Shown piece after piece: positions 56,138 through 64,000 of a stretch of 64,000 nucleotides of DNA; within the stretch, counting starts at the first letter, position 1, and every line of letters begins with the position of its first letter. The DNA lies in NCBI GenBank assembly GCA_025056215.1, contig JANWWC010000001.1, forward strand, positions 434,001-498,000. Direction: 5' to 3'. Made by a program: the position numbers and the translations under genes. This stretch comes from Cytophagales bacterium. Its GTDB lineage: Bacteria > Bacteroidota > Bacteroidia > Cytophagales > Flammeovirgaceae. Below the pieces are notes generated by a model. The model was given only the letters and a program-made list of their open reading frames with translations. It had not been told where the DNA came from and ran no database searches.

Positions 56138-57217
56138 TTATAAATAGATAAAATTTCCAACAGCCTGACCCTGAGCAAATAAAGCTTTAGTTCTCTTTGG
56201 ACTTGCATCGGCAATGAACACTTGACCAAAAGTACCTTGCTCGATAAGTTGCAACAATTTTCTGATGCGGTGTTCATCGAGCTTATCAAAAATATCGTCT
56301 AAAAGCAAAATAGGTTTATCGCGGTTTTGATGATAGATAAATGCAAACTCTGCCAACTTTAGAGCAATAATAAAAGATTTTTGTTGTCCTTGTGAACCAA
56401 ATTTCTTAAGAGAAAAACCATTACAAATAAACGCGTATTCATCTTTATGAATTCCTTTGAGTGTGCGACCTGCTTGCCTATCAGCAGACAAATTTTGTTG
56501 AAAAATTTTTTGAAAAGGTATCGTTACATCAGCTTGATAGTGTAATTCGACGTCTTCTTTTTTATCTGTCAAAAAAGCATATGCTTCTTGAAAATAAAGG
56601 TTAAAATGTTGGATAAAATCTTTGCGGTGTTGCATAATGGTTTCAGACAAAGGAACCAACCAACTATCGTAAGGAAGAATCCTATCTTCATCAAATGTAT
56701 TAGTCTCTAAAAAATGAGCTAGCAATGCGTTGCGCTGCCTAAGAAGTTGATTGTAACGCAACAGATTTTGCATGTACACAACATTTGTCTGGCAAATAAT
56801 GCTATCAAAAAATTTCCTTCTTTCTTCATTTCCTCCTTGAACAAGATAATAATCGTAAGGGCAAATGAGTACACACGGAAACTTTCCAATGTGTTCACTA
56901 AGCTTTTCATATTCTTTTTGATTGCATTTTAGAATCTTTTTTTTGCCATTCTGAAAACTGACACCCACTTCATAGCACTCCTTTTGTTTGCGAAACCTTC
57001 CGAACAAAGTAAAACCAGACTGATGGTGTTGGATACAAAGGCTGTCATTATGTTGAAAGGCAGAACGCGTCATGCAGAGATAATAAACGGCATCTAACAA
57101 GTTAGTCTTTCCTTTTCCATTTTCTCCGACAATACAGTTCAGAGTATCAGAAAAGTCAAAGGATGCGCTTTCGTAAGATTTAAAATGAGTAAGACAAAGA
57201 TACTGAAGGATAGGCAC
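56138..57217 (-). CDS. recF: DNA replication and repair protein RecF
   Basis: RecF loads RecA at gaps with RecO and RecR. The product has the SMC-like ATPase set: Walker A GENGKGKTNLL near 31-40, the signature loop with KKFGSQGQQKSFIIALKLAEF, and Walker B PILLLDDIFDKLDEHR near the end. The likely start is GTG 57217 (PILQYLCLTHFKSYES), 10 nt after the trxB stop; the longer TTG start at 57244 would overlap trxB. It gives 359 residues, the usual length. It is not next to dnaA/dnaN/gyrB, unlike in E. coli. Confidence 0.92.
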   Translation of the reverse strand: MPILQYLCLTHFKSYESASFDFSDTLNCIVGENGKGKTNLLDAVYYLCMTRSAFQHNDSLCIQHHQSGFTLFGRFRKQKECYEVGVSFQNGKKKILKCNQKEYEKLSEHIGKFPCVLICPYDYYLVQGGNEERRKFFDSIICQTNVVYMQNLLRYNQLLRQRNALLAHFLETNTFDEDRILPYDSWLVPLSETIMQHRKDFIQHFNLYFQEAYAFLTDKKEDVELHYQADVTIPFQKIFQQNLSADRQAGRTLKGIHKDEYAFICNGFSLKKFGSQGQQKSFIIALKLAEFAFIYHQNRDKPILLLDDIFDKLDEHRIRKLLQLIEQGTFGQVFIADASPKRTKALFAQGQAVGNFIYL

Positions 57218-57227
57218 TGTCCAAAAA

Positions 57228-58175
57228 TTAGACTTCCATAGCAACTTCTTGCATTGCTAACCAACGCTCTGCATCAAGTGCAGCCATACAACCTGTTCCG
57301 GCAGCAGTCACCGCTTGCCGGTATACAGCATCCTGCACGTCTCCACAAGCGAATACTCCAGGCACGCTAGTATATGTACTTCCGGGCTTGGTGATAATAT
57401 AACCGTTTTTATCTAACTCCAATTGCCCTTGAAAAATCTCGGTATTAGGCTTGTGTCCGATAGCTACAAAAAATCCTGCAATAGATAGTTCTCTCACCTC
57501 TTGAGTTTTGTTGTTGCGTATACGGACTCCTGTCACGGTGGATTCCCCTAAAATTTCCTCTGTTTCGGTATTGAATAGCACTGTTATATTAGGAGTTTTA
57601 AGTACGCGCTCTTGCATAATTTTAGAAGCTCTCATTTCGGACTTTCTTACTAACATATACACCCGATTACAAAGTTTAGAAAGATAATGAGCCTCTTCAC
57701 AAGCAGTGTCTCCTCCTCCTACTACCGCTACATCTTGGTTGCGATAAAAAAAACCGTCGCATACAGCGCAAGCCGACACACCACTTCCATTGAGGCGTTG
57801 CTCCGAAGGAATTCCTAACCATTTAGCAGAGGCACCTGTAGAAATAATAACAGCGTCGGCAATAATTTCTTTTGTATCGTCAATCCATACGCGATGTGGA
57901 TAGCCTGAAAAATCTACTTTAGTAGCCGCACCTCTACGAATAGAAGTTCCGAAGCGCGCTGCTTGTCTTTCAAAATCTTGCATCATTTGAGGACCTAATA
58001 CTCCATCAGGATATCCTGGAAAATTTTCCACTTCGTTGGTAGTCATCAATTGCCCACCTGGCTGATTCCCCTGATATAAAACAGGATTCAAACCAGCGCG
58101 TGCCGCATAGATAGCAGCTGTGTAACCTGCTGGTCCTGAACCAATAATCAGTACTTTTACGTGTTCTGCTGTCAT
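57228..58175 (-). CDS. trxB: Thioredoxin-disulfide reductase
   Basis: TrxB reduces thioredoxin with NADPH. The 315-residue flavoprotein has the FAD site IIGSGPAGYTAAIYAARAG, the redox pair C136 and C139 in SACAVCDGFF, the NADPH site AVVGGGDTACEEA and the C-terminal FAD motif GVFACGDVQDAVYRQAVTAAGTG. It supports Bcp at 1.8-2.2 kb and other peroxiredoxins. A -7 box with an inverted repeat on its upstream edge lies in front. recF follows 10 nt after the stop. Confidence 0.96.
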   Translation of the reverse strand: MTAEHVKVLIIGSGPAGYTAAIYAARAGLNPVLYQGNQPGGQLMTTNEVENFPGYPDGVLGPQMMQDFERQAARFGTSIRRGAATKVDFSGYPHRVWIDDTKEIIADAVIISTGASAKWLGIPSEQRLNGSGVSACAVCDGFFYRNQDVAVVGGGDTACEEAHYLSKLCNRVYMLVRKSEMRASKIMQERVLKTPNITVLFNTETEEILGESTVTGVRIRNNKTQEVRELSIAGFFVAIGHKPNTEIFQGQLELDKNGYIITKPGSTYTSVPGVFACGDVQDAVYRQAVTAAGTGCMAALDAERWLAMQEVAMEV

Positions 58176-58189
58176 CTTTTTAATTTTTT

Positions 58190-58216
58190 CAAAAATACGC
58201 TTTTTTCTTCAAAGCG
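58190..58216 (-). promoter_or_regulatory. trxB promoter -7 box with adjoining inverted repeat
   Basis: On the minus strand TATTTTTG (complement of 58190-58197) matches TAnnTTTG and lies 14 nt from the trxB ATG. Directly upstream of it, the inverted repeat CGCTTT-N7-AAAGCG (58198-58216) occupies the spacer between -33 and -7. The -33 is a poor TTTC. Such a placement suits an activator or redox repressor; this is inferred. Confidence 0.5.
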
Positions 58217-58275
58217 AAAGATGTACAAAAATAGCTTTCTATTATGTTGCTAAGCTTTTACTTATAGTTCTTTTA

Positions 58276-58308
58276 AATAAAAAGGACATCAAAAAACGTC
58301 GATCCTTT
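58276..58308 (-). terminator. Possible terminator of ahcY
   Basis: AAAGGA (58281-58286) pairs with TCCTTT (58303-58308) around a 16-nt loop, with a T-rich tail on the minus strand. It lies 15 nt past the ahcY stop. The stem is only 6 bp. Confidence 0.35.
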
Positions 58309-58323
58309 CAAACAAATGCTTTG

Positions 58324-59637
58324 TTAATAACGATAGTATTCAGATTTGAAAGGTCCGTTAATAGGCACACCAATGTAGGCAGCTTGTTCTGGTGTAAGTG
58401 TATCGAGTTCAGCACCTACTTTTGCCAAATGCAAGTAAGCTACTTTCTCATCGAGATGCTTAGGAAGTGTATACACTTTATTTTCGTATTTATGTCCATT
58501 TGTCCAAAGCTCAATTTGTGCTAAAGTCTGATTAGCAAAAGAGTTTGACATTACAAAAGAAGGATGTCCTGTTGCGCACCCTAAATTGACAAGCCTTCCT
58601 TCAGCTAATACAATAATTTCTTTTCCATCTATGTTGTAGACATCTACTTGCGGTTTCACTTCATACTTAGTATGACCATAATGCTTCTTGAGCCAAGCCA
58701 TATCAATTTCATTGTCAAAGTGACCGATATTGCAAACAATTGCTTTATCTTTCATGGCTCTGAAATGGCGTTCTACAATAATATCGCGGTTGCCAGTAGC
58801 AGTGATAATGATATCTGCAATCCCGACGACATTATCCATTTTACGGACTTCATAGCCATCCATTACTGCTTGCAATGCACAAATAGGGTCGATTTCTGTA
58901 ACAATTACGCGAGCACCCGCTCCTCTGAAAGAGGCTGCTGTTCCTTTACCAACATCTCCATAACCTGCACACACAACTACTTTTCCTGCTATCATCACAT
59001 CTGTAGCGCGACGCACTGCATCTACAGCCGACTCTCTACAGCCATATTTATTATCAAATTTCGATTTGGTAACAGAATCATTCACATTAATAGCAGGTAC
59101 AGGAAGAGTTCCTTTTTTCATTCGTTCATACAGTCTCTTCACTCCTGTAGTAGTCTCTTCGGTAATTCCTCGGATTCCTTTTACAAGCTCGGGATAGCGA
59201 TCAAGTACCATATTGGTCAGATCTCCTCCATCGTCAAGGATCATATTAAGTGGTTTGCGTTCTTCTCCAAAAAACAAAGTTTGTTCAATACACCATTCGT
59301 ATTCCTCTTCTGTCATTCCTTTCCAAGCAAAAACAGGAATTCCTGCCGCTGCAATAGCTGCTGCAGCGTGATCTTGGGTAGAAAATATATTACAAGAAGA
59401 CCATGATACTTCTGCGCCTAAAGCTACTAAAGTTTCAATCAACACTGCTGTTTGGATAGTCATATGCAGGCAGCCCGCGATACGAGCTCCTTTTAAAGGC
59501 TGACTTTTAGCATATTCTTCGCGAATTGCCATCAGTCCAGGCATTTCAGATTCTGCCAAACGAATTTCTTTGCGTCCCCACTCAGCTAAAGAAATATCTT
59601 TTACTTTGTATCTTAACGTTTTTTGAGCTGTTGTCAT
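58324..59637 (-). CDS. ahcY: Adenosylhomocysteinase (SAH hydrolase)
   Basis: AhcY splits S-adenosylhomocysteine to adenosine and homocysteine, removing the inhibitor of methyltransferases. The 437-residue protein contains [13 protein letters not shown], the cofactor site [16 protein letters not shown], the [14 protein letters not shown] lysine/asparagine segment and the C-terminal FKSEYYRY. It has an approximately 40-residue internal insert compared with the shortest bacterial forms, common in many bacteria. A strong promoter lies at 59664-59694, and the leader is too short for an SAH riboswitch. Confidence 0.97.
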   Translation of the reverse strand: MTTAQKTLRYKVKDISLAEWGRKEIRLAESEMPGLMAIREEYAKSQPLKGARIAGCLHMTIQTAVLIETLVALGAEVSWSSCNIFSTQDHAAAAIAAAGIPVFAWKGMTEEEYEWCIEQTLFFGEERKPLNMILDDGGDLTNMVLDRYPELVKGIRGITEETTTGVKRLYERMKKGTLPVPAINVNDSVTKSKFDNKYGCRESAVDAVRRATDVMIAGKVVVCAGYGDVGKGTAASFRGAGARVIVTEIDPICALQAVMDGYEVRKMDNVVGIADIIITATGNRDIIVERHFRAMKDKAIVCNIGHFDNEIDMAWLKKHYGHTKYEVKPQVDVYNIDGKEIIVLAEGRLVNLGCATGHPSFVMSNSFANQTLAQIELWTNGHKYENKVYTLPKHLDEKVAYLHLAKVGAELDTLTPEQAAYIGVPINGPFKSEYYRY

Positions 59638-59663
59638 ATCAATTGCATTAAATTCAGAATGTT

Positions 59664-59694
59664 CAAAATTAGTACTCTTTATTTTCTAATCAAA
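59664..59694 (-). promoter_or_regulatory. ahcY promoter (TTTG-N19-TAATTTTG)
   Basis: On the minus strand TTTG (complement of 59691-59694), a 19-nt spacer and TAATTTTG (complement of 59664-59671) are an exact match to the Bacteroidota consensus. The ATG is 26 nt beyond the -7 box. Confidence 0.65.
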
Positions 59695-59760
59695 AATATT
59701 TTTGGAAAACGAACAAATTTGTTTAATCTTACCAATCCGTAATACGTAACTTGTTTTTGT

Positions 59761-61782
59761 ATGGCATCTCTCGAACTAAAACCAACAAGAGAACTCAAAC
59801 TTTTAAAAGAAGACCCTTGGCTAGCACCTTATGAACACGATATTGCATACCGACTTAAAAACTATTATAACGTAGAATCTGCTCTGCTGAGTTATTTTAA
59901 TGGCTGGGATGGTTTGACTCTCGCTCATCAATACTTTGGAGTTCATTACGATAAATCTCTGCAAGGCTGGTGGATTCGAGAATGGGCACCAGGTGCTAAA
60001 TCGATTCATTTAGCAGGAGATTTTAATGAATGGAATTTTACTTCTCACCCCTTTACAAAAAAAGAAAAAGGAGTGTGGGAAATTTTCTTAGATGCCAAAA
60101 CTCATCAACTTAAAACTGGTTCTAGATACAAAATACGCGTACACGGCGCAGATGATAGTATTATTGATAGACTCCCTGCTTATACCACTTACGCATTACA
60201 AGACGACAGAACCAAAATATTTGATGCAGCCTTTTGGTTACCCGAAGAACCATTCGATTGGAGCGGTGACGACTTCGATATTACTACATTAGGTACACCT
60301 TATATCTACGAATGCCACGTAGGAATGGCACAAGAAAAAGAAGGAGTAGGTACCTATCAAGAATTTGCAGATAATATTTTGCCTCGCATCAAAGCATTAG
60401 GTTATAACGCTATCCAGTTAATGGCAATACAAGAACATCCTTATTATGGTTCCTTTGGTTATCATGTTTCGAACTTTTTTGCGCCCAGTTCCCGATTTGG
60501 AACACCTCACGATTTAAAATCGCTCATTAAAAAAGCACATTCGATGGGCATTGCTGTTATTATGGATATCGTCCATAGCCATGCAGTAAAGAATGTAGTA
60601 GAAGGACTAAATCGCTTCGATGGAACTGATTACCAATATTTTCATGCAGGTGAACGAGGAAATCATAGCGGTTGGGATAGCAAATTATTCAATTACGGAA
60701 AATGGGAAGTCATTCAATTCTTACTGTCTAACGTTCGTTATTGGATCGAAGAATTTCATTTTGACGGGTTTCGCTTCGATGGCGTAACCTCTATGATGTA
60801 CACCCATCACGGATTTACAGCGTTCGACCATTACGATAAATATTTCAAGTACGACATCGATACAGAAGCTATTACTTATTTACAGCTAGCAAATACTGTT
60901 GCTCATAAATATAAACCGGGCTGTATTACTATCGCAGAAGATGTAAGCGGTATGCCAGGCTTAGGGCTTCCTATTTCAGAAGGAGGTATTGGATTTGATT
61001 ACCGTTTGGCTATGGGAATCCCCGACTATTGGATAAAGCTTTTAAAACATGTCAGAGATGAAGATTGGAATATTTACGAAATATGGCATACTCTCTCTAA
61101 CCGAAGATGGAACGAAAAACACATTGCTTATGCAGAATCGCACGATCAAGCTCTCGTAGGAGATAAAACAATTGCCTTCTGGCTCATGGATAAAGAAATG
61201 TATTGGTATATGCGAGAGTCCGACCAAAATATCATCATAGACAGAGGTATTGCGCTTCATAAAATCATCCGACTTCTTACAGCTACTTTAGGAGGAGAAG
61301 GATATCTCAATTTTATGGGAAACGAATTCGGACATCCTGAATGGATTGACTTTCCCCGAGAAGGAAATGGATGGAGTTATAAGTATGCAAGAAGGCAATG
61401 GAGTTTAGTAGATAATCCAAATTTAAAATATAAATATCTCAACGCTTGGGATAAAGCAATGATTGATGTACTGAAAAAAAATAACGTCTTAAGCAGTTGG
61501 CATGCTCGTGAAATCAACATGGATGAATATAACAAAACTATTATTGCTGAAAGAAACAACCTCATCTTTATTTTTAACTTGCACCCTACGCACTCCATTT
61601 TTGACTATCAGTTTACTCCTCCTCAACCTGGTAAATACAAAATTATTCTTAACTCCGACCACGCTGATTTTGGAGGATTCCACCGAATCGACGATACCAT
61701 GACTTACCAAACAGATGAACAAGGGAAACTACATCTTTACATTACTAACCGCACGGCACTAGTCTTGAAAAAAATTCGTTGA
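59761..61782 (+). CDS. 1,4-alpha-glucan branching enzyme, eukaryotic-type (GH13_8)
   Basis: The enzyme makes alpha-1,6 branches in glycogen. The 673-residue protein has a short N-terminal segment and CBM48 module (WWIREWAPGAKSIHLAGDFNEW), then the GH13 barrel with catalytic D340 in GFRFDGVTSM, E393 in TIAEDVSG and D462 in AESHDQA, and a C-terminal all-beta domain. The GFDYRLAMGIPDYWI and NFMGNEFGHPEW stretches are those of the yeast/animal-type branching enzymes, which Bacteroidota share, rather than E. coli GlgB. No glgA, glgC or glgP is adjacent. A TTTG and a TACGTAACTTG stretch just upstream give only a partial promoter match. Confidence 0.93.
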   Translation: MASLELKPTRELKLLKEDPWLAPYEHDIAYRLKNYYNVESALLSYFNGWDGLTLAHQYFGVHYDKSLQGWWIREWAPGAKSIHLAGDFNEWNFTSHPFTKKEKGVWEIFLDAKTHQLKTGSRYKIRVHGADDSIIDRLPAYTTYALQDDRTKIFDAAFWLPEEPFDWSGDDFDITTLGTPYIYECHVGMAQEKEGVGTYQEFADNILPRIKALGYNAIQLMAIQEHPYYGSFGYHVSNFFAPSSRFGTPHDLKSLIKKAHSMGIAVIMDIVHSHAVKNVVEGLNRFDGTDYQYFHAGERGNHSGWDSKLFNYGKWEVIQFLLSNVRYWIEEFHFDGFRFDGVTSMMYTHHGFTAFDHYDKYFKYDIDTEAITYLQLANTVAHKYKPGCITIAEDVSGMPGLGLPISEGGIGFDYRLAMGIPDYWIKLLKHVRDEDWNIYEIWHTLSNRRWNEKHIAYAESHDQALVGDKTIAFWLMDKEMYWYMRESDQNIIIDRGIALHKIIRLLTATLGGEGYLNFMGNEFGHPEWIDFPREGNGWSYKYARRQWSLVDNPNLKYKYLNAWDKAMIDVLKKNNVLSSWHAREINMDEYNKTIIAERNNLIFIFNLHPTHSIFDYQFTPPQPGKYKIILNSDHADFGGFHRIDDTMTYQTDEQGKLHLYITNRTALVLKKIR

Positions 61783-61858
61783 TAAAAACTACAAAATACT
61801 TGCATTTGTCACTATATTATGATTTATTTTGTAACTATAAACATAAATCCTATTAGAT

Positions 61859-62035
61859 ATGAAAAAATTGCTGATGACTGCCAAGTTAGCTTTAGGAATA
61901 GCTGCTTTTATAATTGTTTTTGCATCTTGCACTAACGATTGCAAAAGATGGAGCAATGCTACTCATGGCCCAGGAGCACGCCATTATAAAATCAATCGAG
62001 AAAATACCAACAAACATGCGTATAAACCTTGGTAA
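61859..62035 (+). CDS. Small lipoprotein of 58 residues
   Basis: ATG 61859 starts a 58-residue protein: a basic start (MKKLLMTAKL), hydrophobic segment and lipobox VFASC with C24 lipidated, leaving a mature part of 35 residues with several His, Asn and basic residues and ending KHAYKPW. Ordinary codon use and an intact signal argue for a real gene. No family is recognised. It lies between the branching enzyme and the beta-helix gene. Confidence 0.65.
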   Translation: MKKLLMTAKLALGIAAFIIVFASCTNDCKRWSNATHGPGARHYKINRENTNKHAYKPW

Positions 62036-62101
62036 GCAAGTTACTTTAAGCGGTTATTTTTGTATAAATAGCAAGTAAATTCAAAAACTCATTCATAAGA
62101 T

Positions 62102-64000
62102 ATGAAAATGATGTGTTATGCATGTGGAGTGTCCACAGTGGCAATTTTTTTTAGTCTTTCTTCCTTCTCACAAATTCCACGCGACAATCCATACCGAACT
62201 TTTTACACCAAATATCCTAAACCATACAATCCTTTACCTCCTGTCGGTCAACACTGGACAGATAACTTACCTTGGGACAAGGTTTATGATGTAACGCAAG
62301 ACCTTACGAAGCCTCCTTTCAATATGTCTCAAAACGCAATTCGCGTTCCGGCAGGCACCACTCCCAGCGCCGCAAATGACAATATTCCTATTATTAATGA
62401 AGCAATTACACGCTTGAGCGCTGCAGGAGGAGGGGTCTTGTATTTTCCAGCAGGAACTTATTGCTTCGGTAGAGAATCCACAGATCCAAATAATTTTTAT
62501 GATAACCGAGGAAGCAATGGAGAGCGTTACTTGCAACTAAAACAGGGAGTAATCCTTAGAGGAGAAACACCTACTCAAGACGTAGCAAAACTCGAAAATT
62601 CTTCGCAAAATGCTACTTATACCAACATCTATAATACATCGCAGGTTTTTACATTACCTTTTAAAAAAGGAACTTTTTCACCACCTACAAAATTTGTATT
62701 TCCTAAGTATCATCCTATTCTTTCAGGCAGTGGAATGCCTAATCGTTCCGCTTTCATGAAAATCACCTCCCCAAACTTTGATGATAATTTAGGACTTTGC
62801 TATATAGAAATTAATCGGGCAGGAATTTACCTATCGCCATACCTGAGTGGAACTAATGAGAGTAAAAATAATCATAGAGCTTTAGTAAATTTTCCAGATA
62901 AAAAAGAAAATATTATTGTATTCGGTATAAGGCTTAATAACCATGCTGATCCGCAAGATGAAGACCATTTGTGGGGACCTTTCTTAGATAATCCTGCGGG
63001 ACAAGTAGTCCCCAGATCGTCTATAGGTCAATTAGGATGGCAGCGCTGGCCTTTTCGCTTAGCAGCTCATATCGACATAGAAGCTACAGGAAATGTTATC
63101 ATTGCCAACAATCGAATCGGCGATATTGGAGGTATGAATGAAAATGAAGTTCCTGATGATTCATATCCACAACCAGGCTTTACTATGAATTTTAACGCTG
63201 TTCCTCGTCAGGTACCCATGCAAGTAAATTCTACTACCTTTTCTGGAACACTCCCTACTTTCCCCAATAATTTTACTAACAATGGATTCGAATACTCTGC
63301 TCAAATAGGGATTCGACTTAACCGCAAAAAAGCAGTGAATGCAGATCAGTCTTCGCCTTCTCAAGAGCCCTATTGGTATTATGAAGGAAACGAAGTGCTA
63401 GATAACTGGACTTATACTACTTCTCTTCCAGGTATTATGGCTTCAGGTACAGGATTAAATGTTTCAGGAAATATAAAACGCGATAACTTTTACAAACCAG
63501 TAGGAGCTATCCAGCGAACAGGGGCTGCTTACACAATGGGAGGATATAGTCAAACCTTAGGAAAATGGCAAACAGGTCCTGCAGCTGATTTTCAAGAGAG
63601 AGGTATAGACGTTTCAGGATACGATGTTAAAGTTACTTATAACGACATTATGGTAGTGCCTACAAGAGGTACTAACAACAGTTTATTTTTAGGGAAATAT
63701 GGAGGGATTTTGGTAGAGGGAGATATCATTAGAAACATTCGTAATTATGAGATTACCCACAACACTGTTACAGGCTCTATACAAATTGAAAATCTTCGCT
63801 CAAACATAAATGGAATTGTTCTCCGCAACAACGTAGTTAAGTCTATATGGTACGATGATAATTCTCCAGCGCCTATTCGAACTGCAGAGGTTCAACCCTT
63901 TATTTTAGTTTCTGCAGATGGTGTGAACGAACAACAATCGTTTGGGCGCTTAGAAAACGTAGATATCTCAAACAATGTTCTCTTGGGAGATGCAAGCGCT
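62102..64000 (+). CDS. Large secreted beta-helix protein, pectate-lyase-like (3' end beyond window)
   Basis: The frame is open from ATG 62102 to the window edge (633 codons with no stop). A signal peptide (about 1-24, ending SSFSQ) is followed by a Pectate_lyase_3-like entry (INEAITRLSAAGGGVLYFPAGTYCFG), then coils of a right-handed parallel beta helix (DIEATGNVIIANNRIGDIGG; NYEITHNTVTGSIQIENLRSN; NVDISNNVLLGD). This is a surface or secreted polysaccharide-binding or lyase candidate, perhaps with a type IX C-terminal signal that cannot be seen. Several loops are long and Asn-rich. Catalytic residues cannot be assigned by eye. It is a different subfamily from the gene at 28144-29769. Confidence 0.8.
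   Translation, partial: MKMMCYACGVSTVAIFFSLSSFSQIPRDNPYRTFYTKYPKPYNPLPPVGQHWTDNLPWDKVYDVTQDLTKPPFNMSQNAIRVPAGTTPSAANDNIPIINEAITRLSAAGGGVLYFPAGTYCFGRESTDPNNFYDNRGSNGERYLQLKQGVILRGETPTQDVAKLENSSQNATYTNIYNTSQVFTLPFKKGTFSPPTKFVFPKYHPILSGSGMPNRSAFMKITSPNFDDNLGLCYIEINRAGIYLSPYLSGTNESKNNHRALVNFPDKKENIIVFGIRLNNHADPQDEDHLWGPFLDNPAGQVVPRSSIGQLGWQRWPFRLAAHIDIEATGNVIIANNRIGDIGGMNENEVPDDSYPQPGFTMNFNAVPRQVPMQVNSTTFSGTLPTFPNNFTNNGFEYSAQIGIRLNRKKAVNADQSSPSQEPYWYYEGNEVLDNWTYTTSLPGIMASGTGLNVSGNIKRDNFYKPVGAIQRTGAAYTMGGYSQTLGKWQTGPAADFQERGIDVSGYDVKVTYNDIMVVPTRGTNNSLFLGKYGGILVEGDIIRNIRNYEITHNTVTGSIQIENLRSNINGIVLRNNVVKSIWYDDNSPAPIRTAEVQPFILVSADGVNEQQSFGRLENVDISNNVLLGDASA

Noticed and set aside
58648-59406. 252-codon plus-strand ORF opposite ahcY
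   Set aside because: Antisense shadow of the highly conserved ahcY gene; Cys/His/Ser-rich composition typical of reverse frames.
59638-59760. SAH riboswitch ahead of ahcY
   Set aside because: The promoter places the 5' end within about 25 nt of the ATG, too short for a riboswitch, and no conserved core was seen.

Overview
The window is chromosomal DNA from a member of the Bacteroidota, most likely of the Cytophagia/Cytophagales type. The evidence is a PorP/SprF outer-membrane protein of the type IX secretion family, a Reg_prop/Y_Y_Y receptor with a SpoIIE phosphatase domain, DUF4301 and DUF4861 proteins, a YbjN-PspA pair, and promoters of the Bacteroidota type (TTTG, about 20 nt, TAnnTTTG). 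The DNA is AT-rich and coding-dense. I saw no rRNA, tRNA, CRISPR array, prophage or intact insertion sequence.

Layout. 1-2.2 kb: a gene tail, an SbtA-like bicarbonate permease with an operator-like palindrome on its promoter, a solitary nuoB and a Bcp peroxiredoxin. 2.3-10.3 kb (minus): a GAF/multi-PAS membrane sensor without an output domain, a giant SpoIIE-phosphatase receptor, then gmk and recO. 10.3-13.3 kb: a LutA-like CCG protein, aroQ, a decayed RND metal-efflux (CzcA/CusA) gene tail and a DUF4861 lipoprotein. 13.4-17.5 kb (plus): a PorP/SprF protein followed within 5 nt by an exported TPR-CHAT caspase-like protein. 17.5-24 kb (minus): ychF, hisG, then rfbB-wecA-ugd-uxs for nucleotide sugars and lipid-linked glycan initiation. 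24-25.5 kb: bamD and what looks like the C-terminal remnant of a membrane glycosyltransferase. 25.6-32.4 kb (plus): YbjN, PspA, an outer-membrane barrel, a DUF4231 two-TM protein coupled to a secreted beta-helix protein, lepA and a lipoprotein superoxide dismutase. 32.4-39.1 kb (minus): pnp, TlpA-like thioredoxin, MORN-type repeat protein, a KdgK-like sugar kinase, HldD, a GlsB-type membrane protein and LolA. 39.1-40.2 kb: about 1.1 kb without an intact gene, probably a decayed gene. 40.2-50 kb: a GreA/GreB-like protein, a small orphan, DUF4301, birA and gltB-gltD. 50-59.6 kb: rpmF/yceD, yidD, a TPR protein, a PAS-LuxR regulator, a DUF2339 giant membrane protein, recF, trxB and ahcY. 59.8-64 kb (plus): a branching enzyme, a 58-residue lipoprotein, and a secreted beta-helix protein that runs off the end of the window.

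How the genes fit together. Most are housekeeping genes. The accessory flavour comes from plant-type polysaccharide use (two exported beta-helix proteins, a DUF4861 lipoprotein, a KdgK-like kinase), from envelope building (BamD, LolA, HldD, WecA, RfbB, Ugd, UXS, PspA) and from signalling (SpoIIE receptor, PAS sensor, PAS-LuxR). The most unusual items are the PorP/SprF-CHAT protease pair, the sensor without output next to the SpoIIE receptor, the palindrome plus tandem 23-bp repeats ahead of gltB, and operator-like palindromes at the sbtA and trxB promoters. All functional calls are read by eye from motifs and family knowledge; no database search was run.
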